From contig CM040447.1 in the NCBI GenBank assembly GCA_022749755.1, forward strand, positions 15,537,087 to 15,601,086: a stretch of 64,000 bases of DNA. Direction: 5' to 3'. This document shows positions 22,287-35,616 of this stretch, piece after piece. This stretch comes from Azadirachta indica. Lineage: Eukaryota > Streptophyta > Magnoliopsida > Sapindales > Meliaceae. The notes under the pieces were generated by a model, which ran no database searches, was not told the origin of the DNA, and saw nothing but the letters and a program-made list of their open reading frames with translations. Each line of letters begins with the position of its first letter. Position 1 is the first letter of the stretch. Both the position numbers and the translations under genes were made by a program.

Positions 22287-24162
22287 ATTCCTGTTTTGGT
22301 CTGACTGCCTTTGACCAATGAAATAACATAAATATCCTATGTCTTTTTGTTACACAATGAGTATGAATGTTTTGAGCACTAAAGATTATAAGGGAAAAAT
22401 TATAATTTTTGCATAAGTTGAAAATGTGATCGTTTTTTGCCTGTTTTTGATTGTTAAAGCAAGCAATATAAATTGGTTTTTTAGCATCCAGAATACTTAT
22501 TTCACTTGCCATATAAACATAAATCCAAATTCATTTATTTTGCTTTTGTAATGAATGCTTCATGCCAAAAGCTAGAGTTAAACTTTTTCTCGTAAAAGTT
22601 CTTGCATCAAGATTTTCAAAATAAGCGACAACACAAACGAGTTATTTTTCACATGTAAATTAGGAAAATGCGTATGGTTCAGTTGGTGGAATTCAGATGC
22701 AAATGACATCAATTTGCACATGACTACTGTAATAAATAATAGTAATGTTATCATAAATGTCTTAGATGAAGGAACTAACTCCAATCATATAGTACTTGCT
22801 GAACCATAATTGCAATCACCTATTAACTAGAAAGCAAGCAACAACAAATTAAAGATAATTGAAGACAATGTAACAGTAATGATTATAACTCTTGTTGTAT
22901 TAATATTACATCTATGGGTATTGATTCAAAGTATTTGAAAAAGATCAATGCAATGTTATACGTAGAATATATAATATATGTAATTCATAATTGCATCAAA
23001 TGCCAAATTTTTCATAAGATACAAAAGTGATGCTTAAGTGAACACAAATACTTTGTGCACATATCACCGTTCCAAACAAATGCTATGTGCAAAAGTAAAT
23101 CCATTCCTATGTTCAAACCTATTTGATTGACCAAAAAATAAAAACTATATTCCAACCCATTTGGCTGACCAAAGAAACAAAAACTATATTCCAAATCATT
23201 TACTGGCCCAGAAAACAAAGACTATATTCCGAATTAGTCATTGACTAAAAAAAAAATTATTACCTATGTACGTCACTAGAAATTAAGTGAATTTTAATGA
23301 CTTGTATTCCTTCCTCTTCTTTCTCTTGTCATTTTCCTTATCTGTGGTGTCCTTTCATCGTTGGTGCTACCCTTCCTCACCTTGAAGTTGTCCTCTCACC
23401 CTTTGAAGTAACCCTGGATACAATCAAAAGGACATAACATTTGTTACCCAAACAATCAACTAGATGGCAAAACAAAAAAAAATTGAAAACTATAATGCAA
23501 ACATATGCAGTAGCAGCATAATTAAAAGTTCACAGATGGACTAGGTTGTGCAACAGAAGCTTCAGCAGTGAATGGTGTTACTGATGAACTTAGTACAGCC
23601 TACCAAAGCAACCAAATAATGCAAATTAATAATCACCTTAAATATATTATAGCAAAAACATAATGAACCAAAAGAGATTTGCATAAATAGCATTGCTAGA
23701 TTCATATAGTTGATGGACCAGGCTGTGCAATTTGATCAGTTGCAGTTGATGTTGGTGTTGTTGATGAGCTAGATCTTGCTTGCCAAACCAACCAAATACT
23801 AAAAATAATAATTTCTTCAAAATACATTATACAAACAAAATATAATACCAATAGAAACTATACCACATTGCCCCTTAGTGGCCTAAGATCCCTTTTGTTT
23901 TGTTGCTTGGAATAGATGGGCATAGTGTTATATTTTGTCCACTTTGTTTGTATAAGCCATACCTGAGATTGGTTGTCTGTTGATATCCTTCAATGGCCTC
24001 CCCTGTTCTCTTCAATTTTGGCCTCTATCTTTAGGAACCATTTTTGGAGGCTCAACTAAAAATCATCCATAGTGGACCACATACTTTTATCTGGTATAGG
24101 CTTAATGATTTGCTTATAAGTTCTTAATTATGCTTCCTTCTTTAGCTTGTTTGAGACATAAT

Positions 24163-26739
24163 CTACAACTTCATGCCTAACATATATAATGCAAGGTAGA
24201 ACATGACTGCAAGGTAGTCCATTAGATATACCCCATAGTCATATACCTTCTCATACAAATCGACCACAAATGTCTTATTCCCTTCTTGTAGTACCTTAAA
24301 TTTAGTGTTAGAGGCTGAAATCACCTTGTAATCCCTTCCTGCTTTTGTTGTAGCTTTAAGCTTTTTGTACATATATGGTGGCAACTAAACTTCCATTTTC
24401 TTAGTTCAGAAACTCTTTTGTGCATTCTTTTCATTACTTCCCTCTTTATGAACTATAACAAAGTAAGCATTGATTTGGCCCTGTGATCATTTAGCCAATT
24501 ATTCTAGAACTCAATCAAATTGTTTGTCACATACTCCCTCTTTAAACAGCATTAAATGCATGCCTAGACCAAAACTTAGGAGGAATTTTGACCAACCAAT
24601 CATAAGCCTCTTTTTTTTTTTTCCAAATTTTATCATGTCTATGTAATTACAAAAATCTGCTTTGTTGCTTGATTTAGTTGCTGCCCAGAGCAAATCTTTT
24701 AACATAATTTTTGGCCATTGGCTCCACATATTGGCACAAGTATATCTCACGCAATGCCTCACATTTGCCTTTCTTTAATGCTTGACCAACCCTCCAATCA
24801 ATGCCTTTGTCTATCTATCATAAAGGTTACTGCCTTTTCATTTTGAATGCCCAGATAATCCTCTAAAAACTCTAAGAACTAGTCCTATGATTCTAAGTTC
24901 TCACCTTTACAAATGCAAATAGCAATGGAAAACACTCCACTATTTACATCCAAGTAATGACAGACAACAAGACCTCTCAATGTGGTACTTTCAAATGGCA
25001 CCCATCCAGTCCTATGAACCTTCTACACCCATTCAGAAACCTATGTATTAAAGTTAGAAAACTTACAAAAAATCTCTTAAACCTAATTGCATTTCCTATA
25101 TGCTAAGTCTACAACTTCACCATTGCCCTTAGGTTTCTCTTTGTTAGTATTCTAACATAAGAAGGCAACTTGGCATATGATTGTGCAAAGTCTCCACTTG
25201 ACCGGAATAATACCTTAAATCTTTGCCTTATACAGTTTCTTCTTCTGGACTTGCATACCATACTTATGTTAAAGCTCATCCCTTATTGCGTCAACACTCA
25301 TTTGAGGGTTGTAAGTCAATACTACTTGAAATTACTAGGAAATCCACTCCTCAGTTGCATCTCTATTCTTACTGTGACTAAAGCAAGTATGTTCATCATT
25401 TAGTTGCCTGATGATAAAGGATAGGCCACTTTTGTATAAACGAGCATAAATTCTCCAAGGGCAGCCTGAATGTTTGCACTCTATAAATCTTATCTTCTTA
25501 TTTTTTTCCTTAAAAGTTGATACCCATTCCTAAGAACATATTCTCTAATTTCTGCCCTGAATTTTGCAATGGTTGGAAATTCATGGCCAACCTCGAACCT
25601 TATCTCCCTACCAGGACCTCTTTTGTACATCTTTCTACCCATTGCCCTTGCCTTTTTTAAGACTTTTTTGCTTACTGGTTGTTCATCTAATGATGTCAAT
25701 AAACTCTCTCCTTTGTCATCACTCTTATAGTTGGATGATTGCCCATCATTGTCATCACTCATAGATTACTCAGCATTGATTTCATCTATCTCTTCAGCAT
25801 TATTTTCATCTACAGTGTCACCATTAACATATTAATACCATCATCAAACCACTTAGCCTCTTTATCATTAACTTTTCCAATAGGTATATACTATTGGTGG
25901 TAATTTGGTTTGTCACTGATATGGTCATTTCTAGGCTCATGGTCTGAATGTTAAGTTAATGTGGGTTAAGTTCTAAATGCTTAGTTGTTGGGGGTTTAGA
26001 TGTTGAATGATTAAGGGCTATGGGCTCATATTCTGAATACTCAGAGGCTATAGGATTAGGTACTGAATACTCAAGGGCTATGTAATTAGGTGGTAATTGC
26101 TCAGGGGATGTAGGATCATGTGGTAAATGCTCAGAAGATATAGAATCTGGTGTAAATGTTCATTTGCTAAATTTTCAGGGGTTATGAGCTGAGGTCTTAG
26201 ATGCTCAAGAGCTGTAAGCTGTGATTCTATGGGTTAGGTGGGGTTAACAACCTGGAATTGTAATTCAGGCTCTGGGCTATGTGTAGGGATCTATTCAATC
26301 TATAGGGTTGTTGTGTAGGATGCTGTATAGGAATTTGGTTGGGCCTCAGTAGTTGCTACTGTTTGGGAATCTATTTGGGCCTTAGTGGGTGTTGCTGTGC
26401 GGGTATTTGGCTAGCTTTCAAAAAGCTTCCTCTTGGCTATATTGTTACCATGTAGGCTAGGATCTTCAAAGGCAAGTAATCGACCTTAATCTCCATGTCA
26501 TATAACTCCACCTTGTTATATCTTTTTATCATATCCAATAGCTATAAATCTGTTGCTAACTCAGTTCTCTCAAACTCTTGAGGTGCAACAACAAAAGTCC
26601 TAAATTTCTCCCCAATCAACAACTCTCTATCAAAAACCTCTTGACTTAGCTTATTATAGATGGATACCATATTAATGTCATCAGTATTAGCCAGCCCTAA
26701 ATCATATATCTCCCCCAAAAATCTTACAGTCAATCTCAC
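24163..26739 (-). pseudogene. MuDR-type transposase relic
   Basis: The minus-strand blocks appear in the family order. 26739-26542 is the N-terminal domain (VRFLGEIYDLGLAN). 25762-25490 is the acidic linker and the start of the MuDR zinc domain (FPTIAKFRAEIREYVLRNG), continuing in a shifted frame through CPWRIYARLYKSG and DEHTCFSHSKN. Near 25010 comes the DDE core with FIGLDGCHLKVPH (first Asp kept). In the following FPL..AFV context the second Asp is missing. 24762-24511 reads RHCVRYTCANMWSQWP and the LKDLLWAATKSSNKADF helix. 24384-24163 contains the SWIM-like region (TFVVDL). Several stops and frameshifts make it inactive. Confidence 0.85.
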
Positions 26740-27769
26740 ACCTTAACAATTATCACTTGCAATCTCTTCACTGCAAGGCTCAGGCAACAACAATCAAGCC
26801 AACTTCTAAATACCACACCATCACCAAACTACATCATAACAATATACTACATCAATATAATCTTCAATAAACACAAGCATTTATAAACCAACACATTGCA
26901 ATATACATATTTACAGTCAATTGAACATCTTATAACAAGAATTCCTATGTCCAATAAACTTTTTATGAACCACAAACCAAGTAATCAGACATGTATTTAC
27001 ACATTCATAAAATAATTTGCATAGACCAAAAATAGAGGTGATTATGAGTACTTGATTAGAGACCTATACATTTGTACAAGCGTGTGGTTACAAATTTGTA
27101 CATTTGTAACCCATATTCAACAATATTCATTGAAATATATAAAACATATATTTACACCATATTTGTAACACATTTTCAACAATATAGTTTAGGTAAATCA
27201 ATTGACAAAATAAACATAAAAAACAGAGCAATTACCCACTATGCATTCACTACGAGTTATTAGTTTCTCAATATATGGTGGCTAAACAAACATATATCTA
27301 TAGAAATATGAATCATTTTGAACCCAAAAAACTACCGTGTTTATGCGAAGTTGACATTTAAGCAAAATACATAAGCCTATACTTGAGTCATCGATGGACA
27401 ATCGCATGCGTGCCTTCAATTTGGCTCCTAACAAAGTTCATTCGACGGAATACACTCTAGTCAATTGATTTAAATTATGGATTGTGAAAGTGCGTAGCAA
27501 TTTATGGTTGAAATGGTTGTCTAGTTTTCGTGGGTAGTTGGTTCGTGGGTTTGTGAGTTTTGGCACAAGAGAGATGACATGTTGGGTAAATGGTTCAGAG
27601 GATGGATGGTTAAGATTTAACGTATACACATAGACGGTTCTTATTTATTCAAACTAAGATTGATTTGACTTTTATTTACTGACACACATTTGTTATTTTA
27701 TTTCATTATGTTTTGGTATCAAATCATGTCTGAAAGTGAGATTTTATCCTTGAAACCTATATGGAGAAC

Positions 27770-27869
27770 GGAAAAATATAACAAAAGGGGTATCGCTAAC
27801 AAATATTTTGGCTTCGAGGGTGTATTTGACATTTATTTTCAAAAACAGGGGTCTATATATCATTGTCCC
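27770..27869 (-). repeat. MULE right terminal inverted repeat
   Basis: Inverted partner of 22187-22286, roughly 85-90% similar by eye. Confidence 0.9.
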
Positions 27870-28700
27870 TATAGGGTCAAATAATATAAGACAGTAACAT
27901 GGCTAAGTGTTACATGGCAATAAATGGTGAAATGCCACATGGTAGTGATCTGACGTTGATAGGGCGAAATGAAGCATGCTAATGATTAAGCATTATGTGG
28001 TATGTATGCCCTCCAAGTGTACATCCCCTAAGTTGGGTGTTTTAGGGGCTTATTTTGCCCCTCGTAAAAAAAAAACCTAGGGTTACCACTTAGGCAAACT
28101 TGGTCTCTTATGACTTGGCATTGTATGCTTACTTCTGATTGATAAGCCCCACCAACTGAAAGAGCCAAAGTTTACTCACCTAACATGGCCCCACAAAAAT
28201 TCAAAATGGGAAAACCTATCACTTTTTCAAATTTCATAGGTTTGCCCCTTTTTTTTTGTTATTTATCCATAGGCCCACGTGACTAGAAGTTAAAGACCTT
28301 GGGACAAGGCAAAAATATTCACTTTTTAGTCCTCTTCATCACTTGAAACCAAAGCTTAACGAGGCTTTGTCTTTGAACCTCAAACGCGAAACCACTATGC
28401 TAGGTAAACGTCTTTCTTTATTTCCTGACTAGGTATGGGGTTGGTGTGGTTAGCAGCTTGGGCTCGTCGATCGTCAGCTTGACCTAGGTTGCTAGAAGGA
28501 CATGCCAATGTCGGCACTTCTCTTTTCATTTTGATTTTTGGTTTTCTCTTTTTTTTGTCTTTTATTTTATCATGGGTTGCTTTGATTTAGGTTGTGCCCT
28601 TTGTTTGTGAAACCACCTCCCCACGAACCCTTTGCCTATTGCTTGAGCATTGACCCATTTATCTCTACGCGAGATTTGGGGCATTTTTATAGTGGAGTGG
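27870..28700. other. Tat internal spacer between MULE and antisense ORF
   Basis: No motif of its own; treated as internal DNA of the Tat element because it lies between the inserted MULE and the antisense ORF. It has GC-richer unique text and an A-run at 28065. Confidence 0.4.
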
Positions 28701-28759
28701 TAGTAGTGCGAGTGATTGTGATAACCAACCCTAGCTATCTACTACTCCATACGTCTAGT

Positions 28760-31700
28760 AACTAATATGGAGAGAAAGCCATCTTCTTTTTATAGTTATT
28801 TGGAACATGGTGTTTTGGGGACTGAATCTGCTTGTTTCAGTTATAGGTTTGACCTTGTGTCAAACCTTGTTGTCTTGCATCCTTTGTCTTTGTTGATGCA
28901 TCTTATACTTGGGTGGTTTACTATGGTGTTGTGGTATGGTTATGAGCTTGCTTTGGTGTTGTGTGTCTTCAGCCTCTGGTATTCTCAGGTTTGAATGTTA
29001 TGATTTTTCTTTCATTATGTATCACATTGATTGTCCTCATAAGTGTGTTTTCTTTTTTATTGCAGACATGGTGAAAGAGGAGGAGGAATCATCTCAATCT
29101 ATCTCTTTATCATCCTCGTTAAACAGAAGTAGTTTTACTCGAGAGGACCCTGAGCTTATTGGCTTTAAGAATGAGGATGTCAAGGGAAAGGCTTTTATTA
29201 CAAGACCATTCTAGCCAAGAATCTAATTTCTAAGAAGGATCGGGTAAAGCTCTCATGGTGGATGACGTAAACCTTGTCGAAGATAGCGACAACATGGAGG
29301 AATCCAGTGACAGTAACTCTTGGGAAAGGAAGAAAGATGTCATCCCAAATGTGCAGTGGAGAAAGACTTATCTTTTTATCGATCATTATCCTACCAAGTT
29401 GACTAAGATTGATTTGGCATCTTGGTTTGGCTCAGATACAAGTGGATTTTGACAATCCTGACTCTGTGAAGTTCTCTTTATCTGGTTGAGGTTTTCAACC
29501 TAGAAAATCTAATCCCAACCAGGTCGTGATCTCACGGTAATACTTGGAGGTGGGCTTGAAGCTTCCTATTAAACCCTACTTTATGAAAATCTTTTGCGCC
29601 ACCAGACTCACTCCTATGTAGCTTGGTGCTCTGTCTTGAAGGAGCTTGATCGAATTGTGTATTGTGTGGAAGGACGCAGTTAGAGTGGACACTAACTTCA
29701 TGGCTTTACAAATCTGTTTCTTTATCATTGGCACCTTGAGCAAGTTAGGTCATTACTACTTTCAGAACTAAGGCCACTACTACAATATTATTTCATCTAG
29801 CACCTCATCCAACATGGACAAGGCTTGGCATGTTGTTTGGTTCATCACTTTAGGTGAATGAGGTTGTACTCACACCGAAGAAGGAGGATGGTATGTTGTT
29901 CCCACTGAGTTCAAGGTGACGGTATGCTTTTTCCCTTTTGTCTCTTCTCCTTTCCTTTAAATATTTGGGGTTAAAACTGGGACATCATGGTGATATTTGT
30001 TTAGTGAAGTGGAAATGATCCAAGTCTTATTCTAAAGAGGTAAAGAAAGTTGGCAAGTATCTAAAGGAGAATCCCACTACGTTTGAACTGTAGGTGAAGC
30101 TTCCAACAACATGCCCGATCTCAAGCGAGAAGAGAGGTAAAACACCTGATTTCCCTTTGAAATGGTCACTTAGTCACTTTTTTTTTTCTTTTTTCTTTTT
30201 TGTTTTAATGGTAGTGTGTGATATCTTACAATACTGCTTTCGTGTTAGGGGACGACGGTGATAGAAGTGTTGTCAAGGTCAATGCTGGTGAGAGCCTTCT
30301 TGATAGGATTTATAGCTCTGTAGTTATGGCTCTAGGGTCTTTTCAAATTTGAAGGCCTCAAGGTTCTAGCGGTTTCGTTGTGAGTGAACCCCTACGATGA
30401 TCGTCTAAGCGAGAGAAGAAGGAAGACACATTAACCGGGTCTCTTCAATTATCAGGTAAAGCAAATTGACCATTGGGCGATGCTTCCTCGTTGCTTACTA
30501 TTCTACAATCAGCCATTGAGTTCATTGGCGCTAAGAGGGTTCGAAACAATGTAATTTGAGACCTGGTGACACTGTCAACCCTAGAGCTCACTTATCTCTT
30601 TAGGTATTTGGTCTTTCTTGACTTGGCTTCAGTTGACATGGGGTTATTTTATGTTTGGTTCCTTGATGTTGATTGTCAATCTGTCCTTTATAAGGGATGC
30701 CACTACTTAAGAGTGCTTGGAGAGGACCAAGACCTACATCTTGCACCTTTGTTGTTTGATTTGTGCAGTGTGTGCACAATACTTGCAAGTGCACAGGATC
30801 GTAACAAGTAGTACAATAATGAGAGAATGTTGATCTCACGAGGAATACAACCAATTAAGTACCAAAAATAATTATTTTTTGAATTTATTTGAAGAATCGA
30901 TTATTAATTTGAATGGGAAATTAAAATAGATAAAAATTAACTCCTTAACATATTAAATAAAAGACTCAGTTAATGAAAATATTTAGGGCCAATGATTTTA
31001 TTTTAATTAGTCGCATCCACTCCTTCTATTGATGTTATTATGATTTGATACCGGTATTATTAGTTAATTATTCTATCCTATTCGACAGTCTTTCTTGAGA
31101 TGAATCGAAACTACTTTGTACCTAATAATTCACTATATCTATATGTAAAATTAATTAAATAGAAGTGCATTACGATTATTGATAATTTCTAATTAAATTA
31201 CGTAAATTATATTAGTATATTTCTGTCTAATATGTAATTTACGATATTTATCATATAGTCTAGATACGATATTCACTAATCAGTTTATATCAATCCACAT
31301 TTCATTTAAATACTAGCCAAATATTTAAAAGTATTAATCATCATGATAAATACTCAATACAAGATATCAAATAAAAAATAATACAACATCTGTTTCCATT
31401 AGATTAAATCATTGTCCTAGATAATAAGTTTTGTTATACATGATAAAATATTCAAATCTTATAAATATGAATTCAACAAATGATAACATAGTCAATAAAC
31501 ACTAATTTGTTCAATTCAAGGTAAAATAAGATGAGGGAATAGATAAAACTATGATTTGGAGAGCCTTTTCCTTTAAGAATCAAGTTCCTTCTTTCTCTTC
31601 TTCCAAATGTAGCTTTCTCTCTCGACATTTCTTCCTCTCTCCTTCTCTCTCTTCTTTTCTTTTTTTCCAAGCCAAAAAATCTTCCCCTAAAAGTGGCTTC

Positions 31701-32750
31701 CCTCTTCCATATCCAAAAAATATATAAAACCTAAATCTTTCCCATACCTAACTGTTCATTTTTTATTGAGGGCTTAAAATAAGTTTGAAAACCGTCCAAA
31801 ATGATTGCAACGGGTGCCGGGGCACCATAAACAGCGTGAAGGAGCTGAGGAGGCAGGAGGCATGGAGTAGGCGCGCCATTAATTTTGCTAACAAAGGCAT
31901 TTCATACAGCATATTTCAATTGGTCTCTCTTACTTTTAATTATTTTGAATTTGATTCTCTATTTTGATGTTTCTGCATTTTATTCCTCAATTGCTTGCAT
32001 TTTGGTCCACAAGAATAAAACTTTGTGATTTCTAACGATGGTTAGTGAACGTGCTTTTATGCTTCGTTTTCATGTCTTTCATGTTAAAACACATTAGCAC
32101 CTTGCAAATAGGTCCCCGAACGTCTTCCTTTTCAAGCTGAATTTAATCATTTTGAGTTAAATTCGCTTTGAATGGTCGATTTTCTCATGACTTGCACAAT
32201 GAAACCCCAAAACACATTAAATAAGTGCGTGTTTTATGCACTTATCAACCTTCAGCAAAAAGCTAAAGAGAAAGGTGCCAAGAACTGTCGATTGGTCAAC
32301 GAACTTGCTGCGGCATAAAAGGAGGCAGACTCGGCGTCTATTCAATTGCAAGACGGATTGGTCCAAGTTGAAGGGCTCTATAAGAGAGTAGCCCAACTCA
32401 AGGTGGTGTTAAGATCAAGCTATAGAGATGGCTGCCAGTTGTCATAGTTCTATGTTCACAAGAAACTCCCTTTACTGGACTTGGAATTTATGAAGCTCGG
32501 CTTTGTGTAGGAATAGATCCTAGAAAAATAGCAGAAACCAAAGGCTTCTGCATCAATTGTACTACTTGATGAGCCCGCTATCGAATAGCATCCCTAAGTG
32601 GAGAACTCTTTCGTGCTTTTGAGTGAGCTGAAGATGGTTAGTGGAAAGACAAGGGAGAAGACAACACTGATATTATTGCTTGAGCGAGCCTCAGCCTTCT
32701 TTGCTGCCTTGTCACAACTTTTTACTTATTCTGCTCTAGATTGAGTTCAT
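28760..32750 (+). pseudogene. Antisense extra ORF (aORF) of the Tat element, decayed and interrupted
   Basis: Plus-strand blocks, opposite to gag-pol, begin near 29069 (MVKEEEESSQSISLSSSLN, then DPELIGFKNEDVKGKAF). They continue at about 29530-29870 with a segment typical of the plant putative transposon protein or aORF family (LEVGLKLPIKPYFMKIF, then FMALQICFFIIGTLSKLGHYY). After the solo LTR insertion (30750-32247) they end in a coiled-coil-like part (QQKAKEKGAKNCRLVNELAAA, then LQDGLVQVEGLYKRVAQLK). Removing that LTR plus one copy of its target-site duplication restores one continuous local frame (KTYILHL then QQKAKEK). Many stops elsewhere show that it is dead. Function of the family is unknown. 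Confidence 0.65.
30750..32247 (-). mobile_element. Solo LTR (Athila-like), TSD ACCTT
   Basis: On the minus strand it starts TGATAAGTGCATAAAACAC and ends with CTTGCAAGTATTGTGCACA plus a short TG..CA-compatible tail finishing AACAACA. The TGCACTTGCAAGTATTGTGCA block near the end is typical of Athila/Tat-group LTRs just before the primer site. Flanks are identical: ACCTT at 30745-30749 and 32248-32252. No internal sequence is present. A TATAAAA word on the plus strand near 31720 is not interpreted. Confidence 0.9.
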
Positions 32751-32754
32751 CGAG

Positions 32755-33660
32755 AACCTACTGTTGATTTTAGTTTCTTTATAAACTCTTTAATGCTTGG
32801 TTGATTGTGTGGACTTAGTTGAAACTTGGACTTGTTAATGTTGTTGACCTATGGAGTAGTATTTGCGCTGTGCTCTACCGTTTATATTCATAGGTCCTTT
32901 TGTTGCTTTTGAACTTGGTAATATTACGATACATGTTAACTACTTTGTGCTGGTGTTTCTTTACTGCTTTTTAACTTTGTGCGCAGTAATGTGTTCATTT
33001 GTATCTTGTTTTTATGATAAGGGCCGACTGAAGGTGGTTTTCTTCTCACATGGTATAAGTTTTATAGTGACCTGGTCTTTTCAAATAAACAGTTCACAAA
33101 TAAACTATTTAATAACAATGGCACAATAACAGAGTAAATGAGTTGTAGTAATGGAGAAAAATATCCATTCATTAATCCGCAAACATGGGTGATATAACAC
33201 ACACCAAGGCTTGGTTGGGTATTAAGTGAAAACTACACCTAGGCAGTGATTAATCCACAATTGCCTCTAGCTTGGAGCTATAAAATCACACAACAAAGCA
33301 TCCTTAGGCATGTTTACATTAAGGAGAAATAACATCAGGAAAATCACTGACTTTGAAGAAAAGAAGAAAAGGCACAAACATTACCTCGATCAGTGGTAGT
33401 ATTAACGAAGCTAATTTACATTTCACGGACTCTTGGTTGCTCATCCATTTGGGTAAACTAGCTTGTATACCTCAACTTTAATAACCCCTTGGACTTAGTA
33501 TGGGCGTTCCTATGTTTTAGCAAGCTTGGTAGAACCTTCATCTGTCAGACCAGGGGTGACCATTTTTAAGACTAGGTCACCTTTCTTGAAGCGTTTGGGC
33601 ATGACCTTGGAGTTATAGTATCGGGTGATCCTCTGTTGGTAGACAACCACCTTAGCCTGA
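32755..33660. other. Tat internal spacer between aORF and integrase
   Basis: A plus-strand hydrophobic frame (32863-33129) is probably a by-product of base composition. The integrase C-terminus begins on the minus strand at about 33908, and this spacer would hold the pol 3' end. Confidence 0.4.
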
Positions 33661-33662
33661 GC

Positions 33663-35480
33663 TCATTTCCTTTTTTCCTTAAGAAGGTCTAATGCTATGT
33701 TGAACTGGGTTATGTCTTGCACTTCGTTAAAATGGAGAGTTTTAAACATAAGCATTCTCACCTTAATAGGGATCACAATTTTTGCACCAAAAGCCAATAA
33801 GTAGGATGTTTCCTTGATTGTTGTCTTATACGTGATGCGGTAAGCCCGCACTATCTCATGCAATTCATCAGCCCAAGCTCTATTCTTGTCGCCTAGCTTT
33901 TTCCTCAATAAGTCCTTTGCTACAATTTAAAGGTTGTAACTCTCAAGTATAGGTTGTCTCAACTAATAAAATTCGGAAGTCCGAGTGTCGGTTCACAAGG
34001 AATACGTTATATAAGGTCCACAAATCGAACTTCAAAATATGATGAAAATAAAATGAATTTGTTACTTGTTGAATGTAAATTTAGTATTATTAATTATTAG
34101 AGTATTAGGAATTCATTTTGTTGATAATTATAGAAATCATTTTTTACTCATTTTGTTTTAAACTCAATTAAGAATTACTTAATAGATAATCTTAATCGGA
34201 AGATAAATATATTGAAATACATCATAATACCTCTTTGAAGAAAAGGTAACAAAATAAAAGATTAATCATGCAATTTATTTGTGAAAAATATAACATACCT
34301 TATTCCTGATTTGTAGAAAATGTGCTAGTATTCAGTATACCTTTTGTTAACAATGAATCAAGCCTCCTAACAAACCAAAACACTTTTAAGAAATATAATT
34401 CACTCAATTGAAAAGATTTTGCATTGAGCACAACTTAAAATGATAAAAGAACAATGCTATAAAATCAACAAAACTACACCCTTAACCCTAATTACAAAAT
34501 TAGAAATACATCATTTAATTTATTTCAAATTACAAAAAGGAAACAAAAATGATAACTAAGATCTACCTCCTCCAGAAGCATGTTGGCTAGTTCAAAGATG
34601 CGCCTGAGTTATGTTGAAGCCCAATTTTGTCCCACTAATTGCTCGAACTAATTTAACCTTTGTCTTACAAAGTTGTGAAATGATGAGTTTATGTTTATCC
34701 AGCCCAAAAATCGTATCAATTGATGTTTTGCATTGAAAGAGACGCTCATTATATAAAACCTGCGCAAAACTTACTATTTAGTCCAATTCATGTTTTACAA
34801 TTCAATATAAAGGAATATGCTTCATTATTAGGGAATAGAAGGACATTATTAAGTGTAAATCATAATATTTCATTTGATAAACTTACACTTTTAAATATTC
34901 ATCCTTGATGACCTTATTAACCGCCTTTACTTGCTAGTTTGATTGAGGGTGAGATAGGGTGGTCTAATAGTTCTCAATCCTCCACCTTTTGCAGAAACCC
35001 TAGAATTCTTTGTTATTAAATTATGTTTCATTGTTGGTGACAATGACACAAGGTGCACCAAAATGGCATATAATAGCTTTACAAACAACGTCGGTTGTTT
35101 TTCTCTGGACATACAATAGCTTTCCATTTAGTGAAGTAGTCCACGACAACAATGGTGAATTTGGCCTGATTCTTTTCCATGGGGAGAAGTCTAATAAGGT
35201 CAATGTCACATTGAGCGAACACCGCAAGTAAGGGAGAGAGAAACTACGTCTGTATAACACTCTGTCTATCAAACAATATCTAACTGCATGGTACCTTAAC
35301 TTCATTGCAGTTTTTTAGTCCTTCAGCAAGTCTCCTAAAGTCAAATATTTCACTATAGATCCATCTAACAAGGGCTATTAGAAACAATTGTACTTTTTTA
35401 TGGCCATTGTCAATTGAGGACCTAGTCAGTACCTCATCTAGAATTGAGTTGGGCAAAAACGTGTTAGCTAATGATGCCAA
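33663..35480 (-). pseudogene. Tat integrase, decayed and split by a solo LTR
   Basis: Minus-strand blocks show the core with FTIVVVDYFTKW near 35140-35160 (in a shifted frame) and VIVTNNET at about 35021, where the usual VTDNGT Asp is changed to Asn. A SHPQSN-type motif is near 34955. After the solo LTR at 33918-34901 the frame resumes with LLRKKLGDKNRAWADELHEI and the AYRITYKTT..SYLLAFGA block, typical of gypsy integrases. Numerous stops are present. Confidence 0.8.
33918..34901 (-). mobile_element. Solo LTR, TSD TCCTT
   Basis: On the minus strand it starts TGAATATTTAAAAG and ends TTTAAATTGTAGCA. The 5-bp flanks are identical: TCCTT at 33913-33917 and 34902-34906. Its 3' part (TTCCTTGTGAACCGACACTC) resembles the corresponding part of the Athila-like LTR at 30750-32247, so the two are likely distant relatives. 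It interrupts the Tat integrase frame at a VNKV.KD position. Confidence 0.9.
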
Positions 35481-35616
35481 CCTTGCTAGGGTGCCGGTTT
35501 TAAAATTCTTCTATCAAAGGATTTGCTAGAGAGTCACTTACTTAAACCGCCCTATTAACTCCTTTGCCTTTTTTAAATATGTGACCACATTGTTCTTCTT
35601 GGCCTGGTAATCCCTA

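Larger units (their letters stand above)
22187..27869 (-). mobile_element. MULE (MuDR-type) DNA transposon with 100-bp TIRs
   Basis: The sequence at 22187-22286 is found inverted at 27770-27869 with only scattered differences: GGGAGAATGACATACGGACC against GGGACAATGATATATAGACC at the outer ends, and GGAAAAATATAAC at both inner ends. Between them, on the minus strand, lies a decayed MuDR-type transposase. The nine bases flanking each side (CATAAGGAG and TATAGGGTC) agree at five positions, so a target-site duplication is eroded or the ends are a base or two off. The element lies in the Tat retrotransposon between its 3' LTR and its antisense ORF. Confidence 0.9.

Noticed and set aside
32863..33129. 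Hydrophobic 88-residue ORF
   Set aside because: Sits in the Tat spacer after the antisense ORF, with T-rich composition. No family or conserved motif.
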